32,457 bases of DNA, taken from Candidatus Uhrbacteria bacterium. GTDB taxonomy: Bacteria > Patescibacteriota > Patescibacteriia > UBA9934 > GWF2-40-263. The stretch spans positions 1 to 32,457 of the forward strand of contig JAAZYG010000040.1 of assembly GCA_014239775.1 (NCBI GenBank). Direction: 5' to 3'. This document shows positions 24,551 through 32,457 of this stretch, in pieces. The notes under the pieces are model-generated. The model was not told where the DNA came from and did not search any database. It saw only the letters and a program-made list of their open reading frames with translations. Positions within the stretch are counted from its first letter, which is position 1; every line of letters begins with the position of its first letter. The position numbers were made by a program, and so were the translations under genes.

Positions 24551-24551
24551 T
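24496..24551 (+). terminator. Terminator at the end of the structured RNA
   Basis: GGGCA (24497-24501) pairs with TGCCC (24534-24538) around an inner GGCC/GGTCC and TATTTA/TAAATA stem, followed by a run of ten T. Its lower stem shares bases with the CTTAAGGGG that can pair with 24229-24237, so the two structures may compete. Confidence 0.8.
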
Positions 24552-24589
24552 CCAAAAATGATATGCTATTTTAACTTAAAAAGAAAAAT

Positions 24590-24964
24590 ATGGATAAGAA
24601 ATTAGCAAAAACAATGAAGGATAGGCTTGAAAATGAAAAAAGTCGGCTTGAATCAGAGTTATCAAGGTTTGCACATAGAAATCCAAATTCAGCAGAAACA
24701 GATTTTAATGCAGATTTTCCAAATCTTGGTGATAAGGAGGATGAAAATGCATCAGAGGTTGCTCAGTTCTCAAATAATCTTTCACTTGAAGATGAGTTAG
24801 AAAAGGCATTGCGTGACACAGAAAAAGCACTTATAAACATAGAAGAAGGAACTTACGGTGTTTGTAAATATTGCTCTGAAAATATAGATGCAAAACGATT
24901 GAATATTAGACCGACATCAAGTTCATGTATTAAATGTAAAAAAACACTTACTCAAGAAATGTGA
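24590..24964 (+). CDS. DksA/TraR-type zinc-finger protein
   Basis: A 124-residue protein with an N-terminal helical coiled coil (about 5-85) and a C4 zinc finger at the end: CKYC (92-95) and CIKC (113-116), preceded by EEGTYGVC. This is the DksA/TraR layout; these proteins insert into the RNA polymerase secondary channel or bind other partners. It is shorter than E. coli DksA (151) and lacks the DxxDxA coiled-coil tip (it reads ADFPNLGDKEDENASE there), so its action on polymerase may differ. The stop overlaps the lspA GTG start (ATGTGA), so the two are coupled. A TATGCT just upstream could be a separate -10 box. Confidence 0.85.
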   Translation: MDKKLAKTMKDRLENEKSRLESELSRFAHRNPNSAETDFNADFPNLGDKEDENASEVAQFSNNLSLEDELEKALRDTEKALINIEEGTYGVCKYCSENIDAKRLNIRPTSSSCIKCKKTLTQEM

Positions 24965-25446
24965 TTTATCCGTATAAAAGAATCTTCACCCTTTTGCCAA
25001 TTGTTATTTTTATTGTTATTGCAGATGAATTTTTAAAATACTTTAGCTTAGATAGACTACCTTCTGAAACTGATATTATAGATCCTAATTTTATTGAATT
25101 TGCTATACACAAGAATTTTGGTATGGCATTTGATATTCCATTTAGACTTGGTTTGATTGTTTTATTTTCTGTTATCATTGGTGCTTTTCTTGCTCATATT
25201 GCCTATAAGAATTATAAAAAGCATCCTGACATTAGCTTTTCAGCTCTTGTAATAATAATTGGTGCTGCTGGAAATCTGTATGACAGACTGGCGTATGGGT
25301 TTACTGTTGATTACCTATTAATACTAGGTAAGTCAGCGATAAATCTTTCTGATCTGATAATAATAACTGGAGTTGTTCTTATGCTTATGGCATCTAGAAG
25401 ATCTAGATCACACCATAAAGTGCATCCAAATGAGCCAAAAAGGTAG
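24961..25446 (+). CDS. lspA: Lipoprotein signal peptidase (signal peptidase II)
   Basis: A 161-residue protein from GTG 24961 with four membrane segments. The conserved motifs are KNFGMAF (51-57), GAAGNLYDRLAYGFTVDY with the catalytic Asp117, and NLSD with the second catalytic Asp131. It cleaves the signal peptide of prolipoproteins after diacylglycerol attachment. The N-terminal DEFLKYF agrees with the usual D(Q)xxK element. GTG is favoured because it overlaps the stop of the dksA-like gene in ATGTGA, a coupling arrangement. The C-terminal tail is basic. Confidence 0.92.
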   Translation: MIYPYKRIFTLLPIVIFIVIADEFLKYFSLDRLPSETDIIDPNFIEFAIHKNFGMAFDIPFRLGLIVLFSVIIGAFLAHIAYKNYKKHPDISFSALVIIIGAAGNLYDRLAYGFTVDYLLILGKSAINLSDLIIITGVVLMLMASRRSRSHHKVHPNEPKR

Positions 25447-25451
25447 TTTTT

Positions 25452-25480
25452 TTGACAAAACACAAATAAACTGATAAAAT
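25452..25480 (+). promoter_or_regulatory. comM promoter
   Basis: TTGACA (25452-25457), 17-bp spacer, TAAAAT (25475-25480) with an extended TG. The predicted start near 25487 leaves a leader of about 38 nt that is almost entirely the hairpin at 25497-25523. Confidence 0.8.
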
Positions 25481-25496
25481 ACTTTTATAAATACTG

Positions 25497-25523
25497 AAAC
25501 CTCCCAATTTAATTGGGAGGTTT
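25497..25523 (+). promoter_or_regulatory. Hairpin that buries the comM Shine-Dalgarno
   Basis: CCTCCCAATT (25500-25509) is the exact partner of AATTGGGAGG (25511-25520), flanked by AAA and TTT that extend the stem. GGGAGG is also the ribosome binding site, 4 nt before ATG 25525. The hairpin with its T-tail also looks like a small terminator. Either way comM expression should be restrained unless it opens. Confidence 0.75.
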
Positions 25524-25524
25524 T

Positions 25525-27024
25525 ATGTTTCATGTAACATCATCTGCACTTATTGGAATCAAAGCCGCTCCAATAATAGTTGAGGCTGATATTTCGCGTG
25601 GCCTTAGATCTTTTACTATTGTTGGCTTGCCAGACGCCGCTGTAAAAGAATCTAGAGATAGAATTAGATCAGCAATTAAAAACTCTGGCTTTATTTTTCC
25701 AAGAGGCAGAGTGACAATCAATCTTGCACCTGCAAATATAAAAAAACAGGGGCCTATTTATGATCTTCCTATTGCACTTTCAATACTGCTTGCAAATGGA
25801 GAAATATCAAATGAGAAGATAGGTAATTGTGTTATTGCAGGTGAACTTTCTCTAAATGGAAACGTGAGAAAAATAAGAGGAGTACTTCCAATAGCACTAA
25901 TGGCTGTAAAACAAAAACTTAAAACTATATATATTCCAGAGAATAACAAGCATGAAGCCACAAACCTAGATGACCTTGAAACCATACCTGTAAAGAACCT
26001 GAAATCTATAGTCGAACATTTAAATAATATTACTGTAATTGAACCATCTACATTAAATACATCTATTGAAAATATAAATAAATATGATTTTGATTTTTGT
26101 GATGTAAAAGGTCAATTACTTGCTAAGCGTGGACTTGAAATAGCTGCTGCTGGAATGCACAACATACTACTAAAAGGACCACCAGGAACAGGGAAGACCT
26201 TACTAGCAAAATCACTTCCATCAATACTACCAAACCTGTCTGTACCTGAATCAATTGAAGTGTCTTGCATTAAATCTGTATCTAATTGTGAGCACGATGC
26301 CAAACTAGATACCAAAAGACCTTTTAGAAACCCACACCATTCATCATCTGCAGCTGCACTTGTTGGTGGTGGTACATGGCCTCAACCAGGTGAGATCAGC
26401 CTTGCACATAGAGGTGTATTGTTTTTGGACGAATTACCTGAATTTTCTAGATATGTACTTGAGCACCTAAGACAACCTTTAGAAGATGGTTTTGTAAACA
26501 TATCTCGAGTTACGGGTTCGTATACTTTCCCTGCACAATTTTTATTAATTGCATCAATGAATCCTTGTCCTTGCGGTTATTTAAATGACCCAAAAAGTGC
26601 ATGCATGTGCACATATGCACAAATAAATAAGTATAAAAAAAAGATATCAGGACCTCTTCTTGATAGGTTCGACATTGTAATAGAAGTTCCAAATTTACTA
26701 AGTAAGAATCTTACAAACAACAAAACACCCGAACCTTCAGTCGCAATAAGAAATCGTGTCTGTAAGGCTTTTGAAAAACAAAAAAAGAGGTTCAATAAAA
26801 CCTCAATTAATACAAACAATGACATACCTCCTGGAAAAATATCTACATACTGCAACATGTCAGAATATGCAGAACAAATTTTACATGCAGCTTTTGAAAA
26901 ACAAAAACTATCAGCACGTGGCTATTTTAAAATACAAAAAGTAGCAAGAACAATAGCAGACCTAGACAACGCTGAAATCATTGAAACACAACACATTGCC
27001 GAAGCACTTCAATTCAGACCCTAG
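25525..27024 (+). CDS. comM: Mg-chelatase-like AAA+ protein, ComM/YifB family
   Basis: From ATG 25525 the protein is 499 residues, normal for ComM (about 500). Domains: an N-terminal Lon-protease-like fold (about 1-170: SRDRIRSAIKNSGF, PANIKKQGPIYDLPIALS), an AAA+ domain with Walker A GPPGTGKTLLAKS and Walker B HRGVLFLDELPEF, a Cys-rich insert (NPCPCGY...CMCT) and a C-terminal helical domain. ComM in naturally competent bacteria is a hexameric helicase that promotes branch migration of incoming DNA. ATG 25513 would lie inside the leader hairpin, so 25525 with GGGAGG 4 nt upstream is chosen. It ends in TAG within the palindrome CTAG and overlaps the convergent uppS. Confidence 0.93.
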   Translation: MFHVTSSALIGIKAAPIIVEADISRGLRSFTIVGLPDAAVKESRDRIRSAIKNSGFIFPRGRVTINLAPANIKKQGPIYDLPIALSILLANGEISNEKIGNCVIAGELSLNGNVRKIRGVLPIALMAVKQKLKTIYIPENNKHEATNLDDLETIPVKNLKSIVEHLNNITVIEPSTLNTSIENINKYDFDFCDVKGQLLAKRGLEIAAAGMHNILLKGPPGTGKTLLAKSLPSILPNLSVPESIEVSCIKSVSNCEHDAKLDTKRPFRNPHHSSSAAALVGGGTWPQPGEISLAHRGVLFLDELPEFSRYVLEHLRQPLEDGFVNISRVTGSYTFPAQFLLIASMNPCPCGYLNDPKSACMCTYAQINKYKKKISGPLLDRFDIVIEVPNLLSKNLTNNKTPEPSVAIRNRVCKAFEKQKKRFNKTSINTNNDIPPGKISTYCNMSEYAEQILHAAFEKQKLSARGYFKIQKVARTIADLDNAEIIETQHIAEALQFRP

Positions 27025-27710
27025 GAACCAAATCTTCTTTTTCTTTCTGCAAAATCAGAAATACAATCATCAACATCTTGTGGTGAAAAATCTGGCCAAT
27101 ACTTATTAATAAACTTTATCTCACTATACACACCTTGCCATGTTAAAAATCCTGAAAGACGATGCTCACCAGAAGTCCGAACTATTAAGTCAGGATCTGG
27201 AATACCAGAAGTCCACAATAATTCACTTATTTTTTTCTCGTCCACATCTTCTAATGGAACATTATTTAAAACCAACTCTTTTACAGCATCAATAATCTCT
27301 GCTCGACCTCCATAATTAATACATAAATTCAACTGACCCTTTTTTCCATTTTTAGTTTTTTCTTCTGCGTCTACAATTGCATCTTGAAGTTTTTTAGAAA
27401 GCCCGCCAACTCTTCCTATAACTTTAACTATTATTTCGTGTTTTAAATAAAATTTTAAATCTATTGTTAAGGCATTAAATAATAAATTCATTAAATACGT
27501 CACCTCTTTTTTTGACCTCTTCCAATTCTCTGTTGAAAAAGCAAAAACCGTTAAATACTTAACCCCTTTATTAAAGGCATCCAAACCTATCTTTTCCACA
27601 TTGTCGTATCCCTTTTTGTGCCCCTCAAGACCAGCCAAGCCATTCTCCTTTGCCCAACGACGATTACCATCAAGAATGATTGCTAGGTGTTTTAATTGAT
27701 TCATATCCAA
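27021..27710 (-). CDS. uppS: Undecaprenyl diphosphate synthase
   Basis: A 229-residue cis-prenyltransferase. Signature motifs: HLAIILDGNRRWAK with catalytic Asp14, GHKKGYDNVEKI, FAFSTENWKRS, NLCINYGGRAEI and DLIVRTSGEHRLSGFLTWQ. It makes the C55 lipid carrier for peptidoglycan and other cell-wall polymers. The usual RTSGEQRLSNF is RTSGEHRLSGF here, a modest deviation. Its stop TAG is shared with the comM stop through the palindrome CTAG, and it is transcribed 3 nt after the zinc-ribbon gene upstream, giving an operon with it. Length slightly short but complete. Confidence 0.95.
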   Translation of the reverse strand: MDMNQLKHLAIILDGNRRWAKENGLAGLEGHKKGYDNVEKIGLDAFNKGVKYLTVFAFSTENWKRSKKEVTYLMNLLFNALTIDLKFYLKHEIIVKVIGRVGGLSKKLQDAIVDAEEKTKNGKKGQLNLCINYGGRAEIIDAVKELVLNNVPLEDVDEKKISELLWTSGIPDPDLIVRTSGEHRLSGFLTWQGVYSEIKFINKYWPDFSPQDVDDCISDFAERKRRFGS

Positions 27711-27713
27711 TTT

Positions 27714-28094
27714 CTATTTTTTTGCAGCGAAATAAATAATTACTAATATTGTTACCCAAATGAGTCCAATTGCATCTAGTACTCTCATTCTGTTCTTAAA
27801 CTGATCCCAGTTATCCCAACCTCCATATTTCCACGACCATCGTCGACCAAAAAACAAGCAGGCAAACAATGCAACAAATCCAACCACTGGTACTAGCGAT
27901 AATAAAAACCATACATATACTCTTGCACCAAATGTCCAACCTTGTGTAAATAACAGAGCGCCTAACGAAGGACCTTTTAGGAACCTGGCTTTTTTGTTTT
28001 CATTTGGCTCAAGAACTAATGTAAAACCACACTCTTTACATCGCTTATTCCAAATCTCAACATCTAATTTACATTCTTTACACTCTTTTTTCAT
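27714..28094 (-). CDS. Small zinc-ribbon membrane protein
   Basis: A 126-residue protein starting with a four-Cys zinc ribbon (CKEC at 5-8 and CKEC at 19-22), followed by a Trp-rich region and two membrane segments (about 60-82 and 105-122) with a WSWKYGGWDNWDQF stretch between. The layout of N-terminal zinc ribbon and membrane helices is common in bacterial proteins of unknown function. It is 3 nt upstream of uppS on the same strand and may form an operon with it and with the M23 peptidase gene 47 nt upstream, all involving the envelope (inference). Function unknown. Confidence 0.75.
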   Translation of the reverse strand: MKKECKECKLDVEIWNKRCKECGFTLVLEPNENKKARFLKGPSLGALLFTQGWTFGARVYVWFLLSLVPVVGFVALFACLFFGRRWSWKYGGWDNWDQFKNRMRVLDAIGLIWVTILVIIYFAAKK

Positions 28095-28141
28095 ATAGAC
28101 AAATTATATCATGCAGACCCCCTTGCTTACATTAAAACAAT

Positions 28142-29422
28142 TTATCTTATGTAGTCTAATGGATTCTGGAAACGACCATTTTTAATTACCTCAAAATGAA
28201 TATGTGTTCCAGTTGAACGCCCTGTAGATCCTGTTCTTGCAATCGCATCCCCCGCATTAACAATCTCACCTACTCTAACGAAATTTTTTGAATGATGGGC
28301 ATATCTTGTTACATATCCATCACCGTGATCTATTTCTACAGTCAATCCATAACCACCCCTCCAACCACTATATATAACTCTTCCTTCACGAGACGCATAG
28401 CTGTGTGTTGAATAATCACCATCAACATCAAGGCCTGTATGCTTCCAACCATAATATTGTGTAATAACACGCCAATCTGTAGGCCAAACCCAACCACCAG
28501 AAGGAACATTCTTTGGTGGAGGAACAAAAAGACTCGCAACGGAAGCAGTCCTTCTTACAGAAGAAGATCGTGACGGCGGTTCTCCTCCTGGAATCATAAG
28601 TTCTTTACCGATAGACAACGAATCTGCACTTGCAAGTTTGTTATATTTTTTAACATCTTTACTTTCTACGTTGTACTTACGTGCTATACGTGAAAGAGTA
28701 TCTACTGATTTAACTTTGTGTATTACACCGTCCATTGGAAGCACTTTAATTGAGTCACCTGGTTGAATGGTACTTCTAAAAGATAGGTTGTTTGACCAAA
28801 GTATTGTACTTAAATTTAATCCAAATAACTCAGCAACATGACCTAATGTATCACCCTCCTGAATAACATAAACTTCCGTTTTTTCTCGTTTTGGTATTAG
28901 ACGTTCTTGTATTTCTGGCACACCACCAGTCTTTGACGTAATTTGTTGATCACTTAAAAAATCCAGATCAACATGAGACCTAGAATCAATTTTTATGTCT
29001 GAAAAATAACTGGATGTACTTCCAAGACGAGCAACACCATCTCCAGCTGCAACAATTTCAATGCCTTGTAAATTATCGTCTGCGATTAGTGAATATAATA
29101 TACTTTTTTGACCGAACGTCTCTGCTTTTGCTTCACGTGCATTAAGATTTGTTGAAACAACAATTAATACCAATATGATCATTATAATATGAGCAGAATA
29201 TCTATTGGTTATAATAGTAAGTAGTTTATGTTTTGTTGGTTTTGCAACACGCGCAATCAATCTCTTAATAAGCAAACTTACTCTATAAATAGGAACACCT
29301 ACACTACGAACAAAAAATAACCATGCAATATGCACTGGCTTGTTTATTAATTTTAGAATTGGCCCACCATGACGTTTAATTAAAATCAAACTCCTTAAAA
29401 AAAGGAGTGATGCTCTGACCAA
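28142..29422 (-). CDS. LysM and M23-type peptidoglycan endopeptidase, membrane-anchored
   Basis: A 426-residue protein. A long basic cytoplasmic N-terminus and one membrane segment (about 75-92) are followed by an external part: a linker, two LysM repeats (YVIQEGDTLGHVAELFGLN..., HKVKSVDTLSRIARKYNVE...), and a C-terminal M23 (LytM) domain. The M23 zinc ligands are KHTGLDVDG (His, Asp) and GTHIHFEV, with the catalytic YAHH in between. It should bind and cut peptidoglycan crosslinks. The start is a TTG (29422), the only reasonable codon in a frame that is open further upstream; an upstream start cannot be excluded. Promoter at 29479-29507. It is followed closely by the zinc-ribbon protein and uppS. 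Confidence 0.88.
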   Translation of the reverse strand: MVRASLLFLRSLILIKRHGGPILKLINKPVHIAWLFFVRSVGVPIYRVSLLIKRLIARVAKPTKHKLLTIITNRYSAHIIMIILVLIVVSTNLNAREAKAETFGQKSILYSLIADDNLQGIEIVAAGDGVARLGSTSSYFSDIKIDSRSHVDLDFLSDQQITSKTGGVPEIQERLIPKREKTEVYVIQEGDTLGHVAELFGLNLSTILWSNNLSFRSTIQPGDSIKVLPMDGVIHKVKSVDTLSRIARKYNVESKDVKKYNKLASADSLSIGKELMIPGGEPPSRSSSVRRTASVASLFVPPPKNVPSGGWVWPTDWRVITQYYGWKHTGLDVDGDYSTHSYASREGRVIYSGWRGGYGLTVEIDHGDGYVTRYAHHSKNFVRVGEIVNAGDAIARTGSTGRSTGTHIHFEVIKNGRFQNPLDYIR

Positions 29423-29478
29423 TAATTGTTTTATTAATAACTTTATATAAACAAATATTATAAAATTCTGCGCAAATG

Positions 29479-29507
29479 AGCGTACGTAAAAAACCCTTTA
29501 TTGTCAA
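29479..29507 (-). promoter_or_regulatory. Promoter of the LysM/M23 gene
   Basis: On the minus strand TTGACA (29507-29502), 17-bp spacer, TACGCT (29484-29479). The -35 box begins right after the stop of the cupin gene, so the peptidase can be transcribed separately. Confidence 0.55.
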
Positions 29508-29855
29508 TTAACCAGTACGTCCATAATCATCATCAAATCTCTCTATGTCATCCTCTCCTAAATAGTCCCCCAGCTGCACCTCAATAAAAACAAGCTTATC
29601 TGTGCCTGGATTTTTAACACGATGTTTTACACCTGTTGGAATAATAATAGTATCACCAACATTATAGTCATCAACTTTTTCATCTAATGTAATTTCTGCG
29701 GTTCCAGATACAACAACCCAATATTCTGATCGTTGTTTGTGGCTCTGATATGAAAGTCTTTGAAGTGACTCTACAGCAATTCTCTTTACTTGATATTTAT
29801 CTCCTTTATCCAAAACATCGTAACGTCCCCATGGTCGTATATTTTCTTCATTCAT
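29508..29855 (-). CDS. Cupin-domain protein, type II phosphomannose isomerase-like
   Basis: A 115-residue single-domain cupin. The N-terminal RPWGRYDVLDKGDKYQVKRI and the metal-site pattern HKQRSEYWVVVSG...GVKHRVKN match the C-terminal cupin of ManC/type II mannose-6-phosphate isomerases. Predicted metal ligands are His39, Glu44 and a later His. It is the isomerase part only; no guanylyltransferase domain is fused. It may interconvert mannose- and fructose-6-phosphate or bind a related sugar; this is inferred from the family. It lies 3 nt after rnhB on the same strand. Confidence 0.82.
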   Translation of the reverse strand: MNEENIRPWGRYDVLDKGDKYQVKRIAVESLQRLSYQSHKQRSEYWVVVSGTAEITLDEKVDDYNVGDTIIIPTGVKHRVKNPGTDKLVFIEVQLGDYLGEDDIERFDDDYGRTG

Positions 29856-29858
29856 ATC

Positions 29859-30473
29859 TTAAACTGGTTTAGATTGAAATAATTTATAGCCTATTCTGTG
29901 TATGTCACAAGGTCCAAATTTTTCAATTGCAGCTTTATGTTTTTTTGTAGCATATCCTTTATGCTCATTGAAAAAATATTTTGGATAGTTCTTGTGATAC
30001 TTTAACATGAGACAATCTCTATAAACTTTTGCTATAATTGAAGCTGCTGCAATTGATTTAACTGTTCTGTCACCTTTTATTATACCCCTTTGTTCTATGT
30101 GCACACCAGGTATTGTCCATGCGTCTACCAATATAAAGTCTGCCTCTTTTATTTTTCGCACAGCTCTTTGCATGGCAAGATAAGTAGCTTGTCTTAATCC
30201 CAAACTACAAATCTCTATATGCGACGCTTCTCCAACAGACCATTGTATTGCCACATCCTTTATAGATTCTGCTAAAGAATCCCTCTTTTTTTCTGATAAA
30301 AGTTTGCTATCGTTTATCCCATGAAGTTTAAATTCTTTAGGGAAAACAACAGCACCTGCAACAACAGGCCCTGCCAAAGCACCACACCCAACTTCATCAA
30401 CACCAACAATCATCTTATATCCTTTATTGTATAGTTCTAGTTCATTATCAAAATTTGGTAATTTAACAATCAT
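29859..30473 (-). CDS. rnhB: Ribonuclease HII
   Basis: From ATG 30473 the protein is 204 residues, standard for RNase HII. Motifs: IVGVDEVGCGALAGPVVAGA with the first catalytic Asp-Glu, INDSKLLSEKKR, ILVDA with the next Asp, KGDRTVKSIAAASIIAKVYRD, and NEHKGYATKKH. The family has Arg in DExGRG; here it is Cys, an unusual but possibly tolerated change. It removes RNA from RNA-DNA hybrids and single ribonucleotides. Longer starts (30572, 30503) overlap hppA or its promoter region, and a -10-like TATACT on the minus strand (30509-30504) argues for 30473. It forms an operon with the cupin gene. Confidence 0.93.
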   Translation of the reverse strand: MIVKLPNFDNELELYNKGYKMIVGVDEVGCGALAGPVVAGAVVFPKEFKLHGINDSKLLSEKKRDSLAESIKDVAIQWSVGEASHIEICSLGLRQATYLAMQRAVRKIKEADFILVDAWTIPGVHIEQRGIIKGDRTVKSIAAASIIAKVYRDCLMLKYHKNYPKYFFNEHKGYATKKHKAAIEKFGPCDIHRIGYKLFQSKPV

Positions 30474-30479
30474 AATTAA

Positions 30480-30508
30480 TTGACATTCAACGTTATTTTC
30501 CATAGTAT
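30480..30508 (+). promoter_or_regulatory. hppA promoter
   Basis: TTGACA (30480-30485), 17-bp spacer, TAGTAT (30503-30508). The start would be near 30515, with a leader of about 23 nt. It overlaps the divergent rnhB promoter. Confidence 0.6.
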
Positions 30509-30537
30509 AACATCGTATTTTTCGAAAATAAAACACT

Positions 30538-32457
30538 ATGAATATTACTACATATGCTATAGGTGCAGGCATACTTGCACTAATTTACGGAGCGTTTTTA
30601 ATCAAATGGATTCTAAAGCAACCCGCTGGTGAAGGAAAGATGAAAGGTATTGCACTTGCTATTCAAGAAGGTGCTAGCGCCTACATGGCACGTCAGTATA
30701 AAACAATTGCCATGATTGGTATTATTGTTTTTCTTCTTTTAGGATCATTCTTTAATTGGACAATGGCATTTGGATTCTTGGTTGGTGCTGTTTTATCTGG
30801 AATTGCTGGCTATGTTGGAATGTCAGTTTCAGTGCGTGCAAATGTTCGTACAGCAGAAGCCGCAAAAACAGGACTAGCTGAAGCAATGAATGTTGCTGTT
30901 AGAGGCGGGTCTGTAACAGGACTTTTTGTTGTTGGACTTGCTCTTTTAGGAGTTGCTGGATTTTATGCAGCAACAGGAGATATTCATGCTTTAATAGGAC
31001 TTGGTTTTGGTGGATCATTAATTTCAGTGTTTGCTCGTCTTGGTGGAGGAATTTTTACAAAGGCAGCTGATGTTGGAGCTGATCTTGTTGGTAAGACAGA
31101 AGCAAACATCCCTGAGGATGACCCACGTAATCCAGCAGTAATCGCTGATAATGTAGGTGATAATGTAGGGGACTGTGCTGGAATGGCAGCTGATCTATTT
31201 GAAACATATGCCGTGACATGTGTAGCAACTATGCTGCTTGCATCACTTACATTTGTTGGAAACCAAACAATGATCAACTACCCACTAGCTCTTGGTGCTG
31301 TCGCAATCATTGCTTCAATACTAGGAACCTGGTTTATAAAGATTGGTAAAGATGAAAATATAATGAAAGCCCTTTATAAAGGACTTATTGTTGCTGGAAT
31401 TCTTGCTGCTGTTGGATTTTATTTTGTTACAACAAGATTACTTACAGGAATAGAAGGTGTTGATGTAATGAGTATCTATTATGCATCTCTTATTGGTCTT
31501 GTTGTTACAGGATTAATGATTGTGATAACTGAGTATTACACATCAACTGAGCATAAGCCTGTACAGAATCTTGCTGCTGCATCTAAATCAGGTCATGGAA
31601 CAAATATAATTGCCGGACTTGCACTTTCAATGAAATCAACAGCTCTGCCGGTTTTAACAATTGTTGTTGGAATACTTTCAACATATCAATTAGCAGGACT
31701 ATTTGGTGTTGCAATAGCTGCAATGTCAATGCTTTCTTTGACTGGAATAATTGTTGCAATGGATGCATACGGTCCGATTACAGACAATGCTGGTGGAATA
31801 GCTGAGATGGCTGAATTACCAGAAAAAGTCAGAAATATAACAGACCCCCTTGATGCAGTTGGTAATACAACTAAAGCTGTAACAAAGGCGTATGCAATTG
31901 GATCAGCAGGACTTGCTACACTAGTTTTATTTGGTGATTACGTGCATGCCATAGAAAGCACAGGCACAACTATAGTATTTGAATTGGTTGATCCTTTAGT
32001 AATTGCGGGACTGTTTCTTGGTGGAGTTGTAACTTACCTTTTTGGTGCAATGGCAATGGAAGCAGTTGGTAAAGCTGCGGCAGATGTTGTGATTGAGGTT
32101 AGACGACAATTCAAAGAAATTCCTGGAATCATGCAAGGTACTACAAAACCTGAATATGGAAGAGCTGTGGATCTTGTTACACAATCTGCAATTAAATACA
32201 TGATGTCACCGGCGCTTCTTTCTTTGTTTGCTCCTATTGTAGTTTGGTACCTACTTGGATTTGAAGCCCTTGGGGGATTGTTGATTGGTTCAATAGTAAC
32301 TGGATTATTTATGGCCGTATCAATGACAACTGGTGGTGGAGCTTGGGACAATGCAAAAAAATATATTGAAGATGGTAAATTTGGTGGAAAAGGTTCAGAG
32401 GCTCACAAAGCGGCCGTTACTGGTGATACTGTAGGAGATCCTTACAAAGATACAGCT
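30538..32457 (+). CDS. hppA: Membrane-bound proton pyrophosphatase, K+-independent (partial, 3' end outside window)
   Basis: From ATG 30538, 640 codons are open to the right edge without a stop; the family is usually about 660-700 residues, so only the end is missing. The core catalytic motifs are present: [20 protein letters not shown] followed by [31 protein letters not shown], and [12 protein letters not shown] at the edge. The K+-requirement site reads GNTTKAVTK with Lys446, the mark of the K+-independent, H+-pumping type (K+-dependent forms have Ala there). It couples pyrophosphate hydrolysis to proton pumping across the membrane, so it may be a main energy device in a small genome. It is divergent from rnhB. 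Confidence 0.96.
   Translation, partial: MNITTYAIGAGILALIYGAFLIKWILKQPAGEGKMKGIALAIQEGASAYMARQYKTIAMIGIIVFLLLGSFFNWTMAFGFLVGAVLSGIAGYVGMSVSVRANVRTAEAAKTGLAEAMNVAVRGGSVTGLFVVGLALLGVAGFYAATGDIHALIGLGFGGSLISVFARLGGGIFTKAADVGADLVGKTEANIPEDDPRNPAVIADNVGDNVGDCAGMAADLFETYAVTCVATMLLASLTFVGNQTMINYPLALGAVAIIASILGTWFIKIGKDENIMKALYKGLIVAGILAAVGFYFVTTRLLTGIEGVDVMSIYYASLIGLVVTGLMIVITEYYTSTEHKPVQNLAAASKSGHGTNIIAGLALSMKSTALPVLTIVVGILSTYQLAGLFGVAIAAMSMLSLTGIIVAMDAYGPITDNAGGIAEMAELPEKVRNITDPLDAVGNTTKAVTKAYAIGSAGLATLVLFGDYVHAIESTGTTIVFELVDPLVIAGLFLGGVVTYLFGAMAMEAVGKAAADVVIEVRRQFKEIPGIMQGTTKPEYGRAVDLVTQSAIKYMMSPALLSLFAPIVVWYLLGFEALGGLLIGSIVTGLFMAVSMTTGGGAWDNAKKYIEDGKFGGKGSEAHKAAVTGDTVGDPYKDTA

Noticed and set aside
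30474-30572. Longer N-terminus of RNase HII
   Set aside because: It would overlap the hppA start and both promoters; the family normally begins near MIVKLPNF-like sequence before the catalytic motif.
1-32457. CRISPR array or insertion sequence
   Set aside because: No regularly spaced direct repeats with unique spacers, no transposase gene and no terminal inverted repeats around a gene were seen.

Overview
The window looks like a chromosomal segment of an AT-rich, streamlined bacterium, most likely a Candidate Phyla Radiation (Patescibacteria) lineage of the Parcubacteria/Magasanikbacteria kind. This is an inference from low G+C, tightly packed small operons, many poorly characterised membrane or exported proteins, several very short mRNA leaders, and the protein styles (FN3 surface protein, polA without proofreading residues, DsbA-like protein with a Pro-rich stalk). 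TGA serves as an ordinary stop codon (xer, fic, dksA-like and the 13670-14752 gene all end in TGA), so this is not a UGA-recoding lineage.

Region by region. 1-4525 (minus) is an operon of three exported proteins ending in a very large FN3-repeat surface protein that runs off the left edge. 4526-5410 is an AT-rich gap with no gene but with palindromes and DnaA-box-like sites. 5411-5740 (minus) has tRNA-Arg(CCU) and a small membrane protein. 5836-7860 (plus) carries rmuC, a Fic protein and rpsT. 7936-13537 (minus) carries a membrane-anchored transglutaminase-like protein, holA and polA. 13571-14947 is an unusual stand-alone cassette on the minus strand: consensus promoter, structured leader, strong Shine-Dalgarno, a 360-residue protein of unknown family with much higher G+C, and a strong terminator. 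15054-16276 (minus) holds a DsbA-like oxidoreductase and a small membrane protein. 16357-17987 (plus) holds a Xer-type recombinase, a membrane protein, and tRNA-Arg(UCU) and tRNA-His(GUG). 18086-19309 (minus) is an MFS transporter interrupted by one in-frame TGA. 19458-23985 (plus) is rpsO, a NYN-domain protein, pnp and an anchored protein of unknown function. 23987-24589 has a DnaA-box pair, then a promoter and a roughly 400-nt structured RNA ending in a terminator. 24590-27024 (plus) is a DksA/TraR-type protein, lspA and comM. 27021-30473 (minus) is rnhB, a cupin, a LysM/M23 peptidase, a zinc-ribbon membrane protein and uppS. 30538 to the right edge is a K+-independent membrane pyrophosphatase.

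Most genes are housekeeping: replication and repair (polA, holA, rnhB, rmuC), translation and RNA decay (rpsT, rpsO, pnp, tRNAs), and envelope growth (uppS, lspA, M23 peptidase, DsbA-like, surface operon). The points most worth a second look are the high-G+C cassette at 13571-14947, the structured RNA or leader at 24145-24550, a pair of matching 18-bp palindromes upstream of two promoters, the SD-sequestering hairpin before comM, and the in-frame TGA in the MFS gene. All promoter, terminator and RNA calls are read by eye from the sequence and not computed.
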